A DNA stretch of 34,061 nt from Methanosphaera stadtmanae. GTDB taxonomy: Archaea; Methanobacteriota; Methanobacteria; Methanobacteriales; Methanobacteriaceae. The notes beneath the pieces are model-generated. The model saw only the letters and a program-made list of their open reading frames with translations. It was not told where the DNA came from and ran no database searches. The stretch spans positions 1 to 34,061 of the forward strand of contig SUTP01000001.1 of the NCBI GenBank assembly GCA_015062815.1. The letters are read 5' to 3'. The position numbers and the translations under genes are program-made. Positions 28,142 through 34,061 of this stretch are shown one piece after another (position 1 is the first letter of the stretch; every line of letters starts with the position of its first letter).

Positions 28142-28173
28142 TTGAGTATATATACTCAATTTCTTTTTTATTT
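28140..28173 (+). terminator. Palindromic hairpin overlapping the aglB stop codon, followed by a T-rich tract
   Basis: aattgagtatatatactcaatt (28140-28161) is a perfect 22-bp palindrome followed by tctttttta; stop codon TAA is 28139-28141. Confidence 0.65.
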
Positions 28174-28303
28174 TTATTATTTAATTAATTTTAAAATATG
28201 ACTTATTAGAACTATTTTTTTTCTATTTTTTGTTTAAATATTTATAATATAAAAAATAAAGTTATTATCAAACGGAATATAATTTTTTTAGGAGATAATT
28301 ACT

Positions 28304-29002
28304 TTGAAAACACTTTTAGATTTAAACAAATCTGTATCAATACCTACAAATTCTTCTTTAGATTTATTATTGGGTGGTGGTATTGAAAAAGGTTGCATAA
28401 CTCAATTTTATGGAGCTCCAGGTTCAGGTAAAACTAATGTTGCCTTAAAAATATTATATGAATCAACTAAAAATGGTTCTAAGGCAATATATATGGATAC
28501 TGAAGGTGGATTATCTCTTGAAAGGATTCAACAAATAGCGGGATCTAATTTTAATAGTATAGCGGGAAATATTTATTTATTAGAACCAAAATCATTTAAT
28601 GAACAACAGTTATGTATTAATAATATTGAAAGCTTATTAAAAGAAGATAATTCAATTGATATTTTAATAATAGATTCAATTGTAGCATTATATAGAATTG
28701 AAGAAGGTGACCCTTCGGAAATAAATAAAAGATTAGGTCGTGAGATGGCACAGTTATTAGTATTAAGTAGAACTTATGATATTGCTATTGTCATCACAAA
28801 TCAGATATATTCACCTTTTGATTCGGATGATTTAATTGTTGAACCTATAGGTGGAACAGTATTAAAATATTGGAGTAAAGTGATTGTGGAAATTGAAAAA
28901 GATTCTGTTTCACAAATAAGAACGGCTATATTGCAAAGACATAAAACGAAGGCACCAGGGCAAAAAATAAATTTTGAAATAACAGATAATGGAATAACAT
29001 AA
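28304..29002 (+). CDS. radB: DNA repair and recombination protein RadB (TTG start)
   Basis: FYGAPGSGKTNVALKILYES, ILIIDSIVALYR, GGTVLKYWSKVIVEI; RecA-family core without an N-terminal HhH; SD aggag. Confidence 0.92.
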   Translation: MKTLLDLNKSVSIPTNSSLDLLLGGGIEKGCITQFYGAPGSGKTNVALKILYESTKNGSKAIYMDTEGGLSLERIQQIAGSNFNSIAGNIYLLEPKSFNEQQLCINNIESLLKEDNSIDILIIDSIVALYRIEEGDPSEINKRLGREMAQLLVLSRTYDIAIVITNQIYSPFDSDDLIVEPIGGTVLKYWSKVIVEIEKDSVSQIRTAILQRHKTKAPGQKINFEITDNGIT

Positions 29003-29011
29003 AGTGAGGTT

Positions 29012-30187
29012 ATGGGAATGGCATACAAAAAAAGACCAAAAAGAATACCTGAAGGATACAACACAATAAATGAATTTTTTAATGATTTATATAGGAATGA
29101 AGACTTAATTTGGATGGGACAAAATACGAATCATTTACTAAATGATGAACATATTATAGATTCATTAATTACAGCAGCTAAAAAACGAGATTATTGTAAA
29201 TATCCCCCACCAGAAGGTTTACCTGAATTAAAAGAATTGATTCTTAAAGATTTAGAATTAGATCAGCATATGTTTGATATTCAAATTACTGCTAGTGGTA
29301 CTGAAGCATTATATTTAGCTATAAGTACAACATTACAGCACGTTACAAATACGATTGCTTCTGATCCAGGTTATCTTATAATAAATAATTTTTGTAATAG
29401 ATTTGGAAATCATGTAAAAGAAATACCTATTTACAATGAAGAATGTGGTTATAAATTAACTCCTCATTTAATAGAAGAAAACATAGACCAGGAAACAAAA
29501 CTGATTATATTGATGGATCCTATTAATCCATTAGGAAGTTCTTATACTAAAGAAGAAATAATTGAAATTGCAGAAATAGCTAAAGAAAATAATATTTATG
29601 TTTTACATGATATTACTTACAAAGATTTTGCAAGAGATTTCACACCTATTGCAAAATATGCTCCTGAACATACTATAACTATATTCAGTTTCTCAAAAAT
29701 ATATGGGATGGCTGGTTTAAGAATAGGTGCTGCAATTGCTTCACCAGATTTAGTAAGATTAATGAGATCTGCAGTCATAAATGATTTAGGAACAAATTCT
29801 TTAGCTCAAGAAGCAGGTGTTGCTGGACTTAAAAGTAAACATTTATGGATTGATGACTTGAAAAAGGCATGTTTCAGAAATCAAGAACTTATTAAAGAAG
29901 CTGTTGAAAATACGCCAGGAACATTTTTACCAGTATATCCTTCAGATGGGAATATGATGGCAGTTGATGTATCAGCAACAGGATTAACTTCACAAGAAGT
30001 ATCTGATCACATGTTAAAAAAGAACATTTTTGTCAGAGCAGGTAATTATACTAGTAAACTATTTGGAGATAAATACATAAGAATTAGTTATTCAATTCCA
30101 ACAGAACAAGTTGAAAAATTCAGAGAAGAATTTCCAAAAGCAATTAAGGAATTACAAGAGTTAAAAGAAATAGAAAAAAATCAATAA
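29012..30187 (+). CDS. PLP-dependent class I/II aminotransferase (possible true start at 29018)
   Basis: YPPPEGLPELKELIL, DPINPLGSSYTKEEI, IFSFSKIYGMAGLRIGAAIA (PLP lysine region). Confidence 0.88.
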   Translation: MGMAYKKRPKRIPEGYNTINEFFNDLYRNEDLIWMGQNTNHLLNDEHIIDSLITAAKKRDYCKYPPPEGLPELKELILKDLELDQHMFDIQITASGTEALYLAISTTLQHVTNTIASDPGYLIINNFCNRFGNHVKEIPIYNEECGYKLTPHLIEENIDQETKLIILMDPINPLGSSYTKEEIIEIAEIAKENNIYVLHDITYKDFARDFTPIAKYAPEHTITIFSFSKIYGMAGLRIGAAIASPDLVRLMRSAVINDLGTNSLAQEAGVAGLKSKHLWIDDLKKACFRNQELIKEAVENTPGTFLPVYPSDGNMMAVDVSATGLTSQEVSDHMLKKNIFVRAGNYTSKLFGDKYIRISYSIPTEQVEKFREEFPKAIKELQELKEIEKNQ

Positions 30188-30196
30188 TTGCAAAAT

Positions 30197-30231
30197 AAAG
30201 AATTAGCTGATTACTAATCTTCTAATTCTTT
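30197..30231 (+). terminator. Hairpin downstream of the aminotransferase gene, overlapping the convergent PRC-barrel gene end
   Basis: aaagaattag (30197-30206) / ctaattcttt (30222-30231), 10-bp perfect stem, 10 nt past the aminotransferase stop; only a short T-run follows. Confidence 0.4.
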
Positions 30232-30507
30232 TGGATTTACTATTTCTACATCTGAAACTTCCTCTGATTTTTTTGTATCAGGGATGATTTCAGATTTAGG
30301 AACATTTAATAAAACATAATCTCCAATTTCTGAAATTACATCAGTAGTAATATCAAATGTAACCTTTCTTAAACTAATTTCATTTGTGTTGATGGTTATT
30401 GAATTTATTTTTTCTTCTTTGAGGTCAATATCTATATCTTGAATTTTGCCAATTTCATTTACTTTACCATCAAGTACTTTTTTACCAATTATTTGTGTAA
30501 CTTTCAT
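30214..30507 (-). CDS. PRC-barrel domain protein
   Basis: QIIGKKVLDGKVNEIGKIQDIDIDLKEEKINSI matches the PRC-barrel pattern. Confidence 0.82.
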   Translation of the reverse strand: MKVTQIIGKKVLDGKVNEIGKIQDIDIDLKEEKINSITINTNEISLRKVTFDITTDVISEIGDYVLLNVPKSEIIPDTKKSEEVSDVEIVNPKELED

Positions 30508-30581
30508 TAAATATTACTCCTATATCTTTAATATATTGTATTATGTTTTAACCTATAAAACTTTATTATTAAGGTGGTCAT

Positions 30582-32207
30582 ATGGAACAAGCTTGTCGTG
30601 TAATAATTGAAGAATCTCTTAAAAAAAATATAAAAACAAAAAAAGAATTAGAAAAAATAAAGATTGATACTTGTAGAAATTTAAAATTAAGCGGTTTTAT
30701 GAGCAATTCCGAAATATTACAACATGCTAAACCGGAAGAATTAGAAATATTAAGACCTTTATTAATGAAAAAACCTACAAGAACAATTTCAGGGGTTGCT
30801 ATTGTTGCTGTGATGTGTCATCCACATAAATGTCCTCATGGAAGATGTAAATATTGTCCTGAAAGTAGTGTTGCCCCACCAAGTTATACTGGTGAAGAAC
30901 CAGCAGCTCTTAGAGCACGAATGTTTAATTATGATCCATATATACAAACATTTAATAGATTATATCAATTACATAACATTGGTCATCCTATAGATAAAGT
31001 AGAACTAATTATTATGGGTGGAACTTTTGCTTCCCGTCCAATAGATTATCAGGAATGGTTTGTCAAACAATGTTTAAGAGCTATGAATGATTTCACTCAA
31101 TTAAAATCATCTATTCCAAAAAATCAAAGAGAAATTCATATAAATTCACCTAAAGATTTTAGATATATTGAAGATGTTCAGGAAGTTAATGAACATGGAA
31201 AAATTAGGTGCATAGGTTTAACTTTTGAGACCAGACCCGATTATGCTAAAATTGAAGATATCAATAGAATGTTAAATTATGGTGTAACACGTGTGGAATT
31301 AGGAGTTCAAACATTATACAATTATATTTATAAACGTGTGGATAGAGGTCACAAAATTCAGGATGTTATTCAGGCTAATCAATTATTAAGGGATTCTGCA
31401 ATCAAAGTGGCTATGCATATGATGCCCGGATTATTTTCAGATAAAAGTAGTGACTTAAATATGTTCAAACGTTTATTCACGGAATCATCTTTTTGTCCAG
31501 ATATGCTTAAAATTTATCCTTGTTTAGTAACAGAAGGTTCAGAATTCTATGATTTATGGAAAAAAGGGGAATATGAACCATATACTTCTGAACAAGCTGT
31601 AGATTTAATTGTCAATGTAAAAAAAATATTGCCTAAATGGGTCCGTACAATGCGTATTCAACGAGATATTCCTGCAACATTAATTGATGCGGGTGTAAAA
31701 AAATCAAATCTCGGTGAATTAGTGTATAATCGTCTTGAAGAAGAAAATATTCAATGTCAATGTATAAGATGTAGGGAAGTGGGTCATAAAATTGCTCATG
31801 GTATTGAACCGGATTATGATAATATTGAGATTTTAAGAACTGATTATAATGTAACGGGTGGAAAAGAAATATTTTTATCAGTAGAGGATTCGACTAATGA
31901 TATTTTAATAGGGTTTACTCGATTAAGAATTCCATCAAATAATATTTTTAGACCAGAAATCACTAAAAATAGTGCATTAATAAGAGAATTACATGTTTAT
32001 GGGCAAATGCAGAAAATAGGTCATAATAATGAAGATTTATGGCAACATAAGGGTTATGGTGCAGAATTATTAAAAGAAGCTGAAAAAATTGCATCTAATG
32101 AATTTGATAAAAATAAACTATCTGTAATTAGTGGTATAGGTGTGAGGGATTATTATAGAAAATTAGGTTATTCAAGAGATGGACCATACATGTCTAAGAA
32201 AATATAA
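30582..32207 (+). CDS. elp3: Elp3-family tRNA U34 carboxymethyl synthase/acetyltransferase (radical SAM + GNAT)
   Basis: [74 protein letters not shown]. Confidence 0.95.
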   Translation: MEQACRVIIEESLKKNIKTKKELEKIKIDTCRNLKLSGFMSNSEILQHAKPEELEILRPLLMKKPTRTISGVAIVAVMCHPHKCPHGRCKYCPESSVAPPSYTGEEPAALRARMFNYDPYIQTFNRLYQLHNIGHPIDKVELIIMGGTFASRPIDYQEWFVKQCLRAMNDFTQLKSSIPKNQREIHINSPKDFRYIEDVQEVNEHGKIRCIGLTFETRPDYAKIEDINRMLNYGVTRVELGVQTLYNYIYKRVDRGHKIQDVIQANQLLRDSAIKVAMHMMPGLFSDKSSDLNMFKRLFTESSFCPDMLKIYPCLVTEGSEFYDLWKKGEYEPYTSEQAVDLIVNVKKILPKWVRTMRIQRDIPATLIDAGVKKSNLGELVYNRLEEENIQCQCIRCREVGHKIAHGIEPDYDNIEILRTDYNVTGGKEIFLSVEDSTNDILIGFTRLRIPSNNIFRPEITKNSALIRELHVYGQMQKIGHNNEDLWQHKGYGAELLKEAEKIASNEFDKNKLSVISGIGVRDYYRKLGYSRDGPYMSKKI

Positions 32208-32309
32208 TTTTATAACTGTCTTATGAAAAATAGTATAAATTATTGTTAACATAGATAAACATAGATTATGAAAATTTATATTTAATATTCTTTTTTAGGT
32301 TGTATTATT

Positions 32310-33290
32310 TTGGAAATAGAAACTTCTGCAAGATTGCACTTTTCGTTAATAGATCTTAATGGGTCAAGTGGACGTATTGATGGTGGTTTAGGATTAACAC
32401 TAGAAAGCCCATCATTAATTATTCAATGTACAGAAAAAGGTTCTGATACATTAATTACTGGTAAAACTTTTAATCAGAGGAATGCTGATGAATATGCTCA
32501 TAAAATAAAACAAGCTAATGAAAAAATTCAAAAATATTTAGGTATTGATAAAAAGTATACGTTCAATATTAAAGAAATTTATCCAATACATCAAGGACTA
32601 GGTTTAGGAACACAATTGTTATTGTCCATAGCTAAATTAGTTGCTTCTATGAATGATGTTGATTTATCTACTTTAGAATTAGCTAAAATAATTCAACGTG
32701 GTGGAACTAGTGGAATCGGTGTTGAATCATTTAACAGTGGTGGATTTATTATTGATGGTGGACACAAAATTAACATAAAAAATGATTTTTTACCATCATC
32801 AGCTTCAAAAGTAGCTCCACCTCCTGTAATAGCAAGATATGATTTTCCAGAGGATTGGAAAATATTATTAGTTAGACCAAATATAGATGAGACTATTTCA
32901 GGTAAAAAAGAAGTTAATATTTTTCAAGATTATTCTCCAATTCCATTAAATGATGTTGAAAAAATTTCGTATTTGATATTGATGAAATTAATGCCTTCTA
33001 TTGTGGAAGAAGATATTAATAGTTTTGGAGAAGCAGTTAATACAATACAACATTTAGGTTTTAAAAAGGTTGAAAGAAGTTTACAATCAGAAAAAATAAC
33101 AAATATAATTAATTGCATGCAAGATAATGGAATTCCCTGTTATGGTATGAGTTCTTTTGGTCCAACATGTTTTGGAATTTCTGAAGGTAATGTAAAACAT
33201 ATCAAAAAAGATTTAGAAGATTCTATTGGTAATAATGGTGATGTACTCATTACTAAAGCTAAGAATCATGGTTCAATTATAAGAAAATAG
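32310..33290 (+). CDS. Beta-ribofuranosylaminobenzene 5'-phosphate synthase (methanopterin biosynthesis; TTG start)
   Basis: ARLHFSLIDLNGSSGRIDGGLGLTLESPS, GLGLGTQLLLSIAKLVA, RGGTSGIGVESFNSGGFIIDGGH: GHMP-type RFAP synthase. Confidence 0.92.
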   Translation: MEIETSARLHFSLIDLNGSSGRIDGGLGLTLESPSLIIQCTEKGSDTLITGKTFNQRNADEYAHKIKQANEKIQKYLGIDKKYTFNIKEIYPIHQGLGLGTQLLLSIAKLVASMNDVDLSTLELAKIIQRGGTSGIGVESFNSGGFIIDGGHKINIKNDFLPSSASKVAPPPVIARYDFPEDWKILLVRPNIDETISGKKEVNIFQDYSPIPLNDVEKISYLILMKLMPSIVEEDINSFGEAVNTIQHLGFKKVERSLQSEKITNIINCMQDNGIPCYGMSSFGPTCFGISEGNVKHIKKDLEDSIGNNGDVLITKAKNHGSIIRK

Positions 33291-33298
33291 GTGAAATT

Positions 33299-33793
33299 AT
33301 GGATAAAATAAAAGGAAAAGTATGGATATTTAGGGATTGTATTGATACTGATGTAATCATAGCAGGCCGATATTTAAGAACATTTAATCCACAAGATCTT
33401 GCAGACCATGTGATGGAAGCAGAAGACCCAAATTTTGCTAGTAATGTTGAAAAAGGGGATATTATTGTAGGTGGTTGGAATTTTGGTTGTGGTTCATCAA
33501 GAGAACAAGCGCCTGTTGCAATAAAAACTGCAGGAGTATCTGTAGTAATAGCTAAATCATTTGCTCGAATATTTTATAGAAATGCTATTAATATAGGATT
33601 ACCAGTTATAACTGCAGATATTGAAGTCAATGAAGGGGATATTGTGGAAGTTGATGTTGAAAAAGGTTTTATTAAAAATATATCAACTGATAAACAGTTT
33701 AATATTAAACCTTTTGAGTCAACAATGCTGGATATATTAGAAGATGGGGGTTTAGTAAATCATTATCTAAAAAATAAGGGGGATGGAAAATAA
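33299..33793 (+). CDS. Aconitase-superfamily small subunit (LeuD/HacB), probably homoaconitase-type
   Basis: FRDCIDTDVIIAGRYLRTFNPQDLADHVME, GGWNFGCGSSREQAPVAIK, ARIFYRNAINIGLP; YLRT at 33371-33382. Confidence 0.88.
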   Translation: MDKIKGKVWIFRDCIDTDVIIAGRYLRTFNPQDLADHVMEAEDPNFASNVEKGDIIVGGWNFGCGSSREQAPVAIKTAGVSVVIAKSFARIFYRNAINIGLPVITADIEVNEGDIVEVDVEKGFIKNISTDKQFNIKPFESTMLDILEDGGLVNHYLKNKGDGK

Positions 33794-34061
33794 TGGTTTG
33801 TCCAATGTGTGGCTGTGATGATTATTCAATATTAAAGAGTAAAGGTAAAAAAGTCAAGGATTTAACTGTTCAATGTATTGAATGTAATCATGTTTATCAT
33901 GAAACAGTAGAAGAACCTCAAGAAATTGAAGTTAGAGTTATAATAAGTGAATTTGAACGTTCATGGAAAACAACAGTTAAATTATATTCTGATGAATATT
34001 TAGAAACTGGTACTTTATTATATATTGATAATATTGATGTTGAAGTTACTTCTATAGAAAA
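33793..34061 (+). CDS. Archaeal zinc-ribbon protein (HVO_0476-like), 3'-truncated by the window edge
   Basis: MVCPMCGCDDYSILKSKGKKVKDLTVQCIECNHVYHETVEEP...; ATG overlaps the preceding stop by one base; open to the window end. Confidence 0.75.
   Translation, partial: MVCPMCGCDDYSILKSKGKKVKDLTVQCIECNHVYHETVEEPQEIEVRVIISEFERSWKTTVKLYSDEYLETGTLLYIDNIDVEVTSIE

Noticed and set aside
28801-29064. 87-aa minus-strand ORF over the radB/aminotransferase junction
   Set aside because: Overlaps two well-supported genes on the other strand; no family resemblance.

Overview
This 34 kb, very AT-rich archaeal window most likely comes from a Methanosphaera-like member of the Methanobacteriales (inferred from gene content, composition and adhesin type). 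It opens inside a very large adhesin-like surface protein gene (beta-helix, Ig-like and coiled-coil). A complete IS630-type element abuts its 3' end. The element has about 30-bp near-perfect terminal inverted repeats, a probable TA target duplication, and a transposase split at an A9 tract. An approximately 1 kb T-rich non-coding region follows; it contains an isolated ~80-nt GC-rich island that I propose as an undescribed structured RNA. The rest is mostly housekeeping information-processing and metabolic genes: HhH-MutS ATPase, TauE/SafE, U32 peptidase, Tmk, TyrRS, NMD3, aIF2-beta, MCM, RlmE, phosphodiesterase, TopA, MrfA/Hrq1-like helicase, AglB, RadB, aminotransferase, PRC-barrel, Elp3, RFAP synthase, a LeuD/HacB small subunit and a zinc-ribbon protein. 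I saw no CRISPR array, rRNA, tRNA or obvious defence system. The items most worth a second look are the ncRNA candidate and its partial upstream copy, the IS/adhesin junction with the split transposase, hairpin + U-tract signals overlapping stop codons, and a possible ATA start codon for the MutS-family gene.
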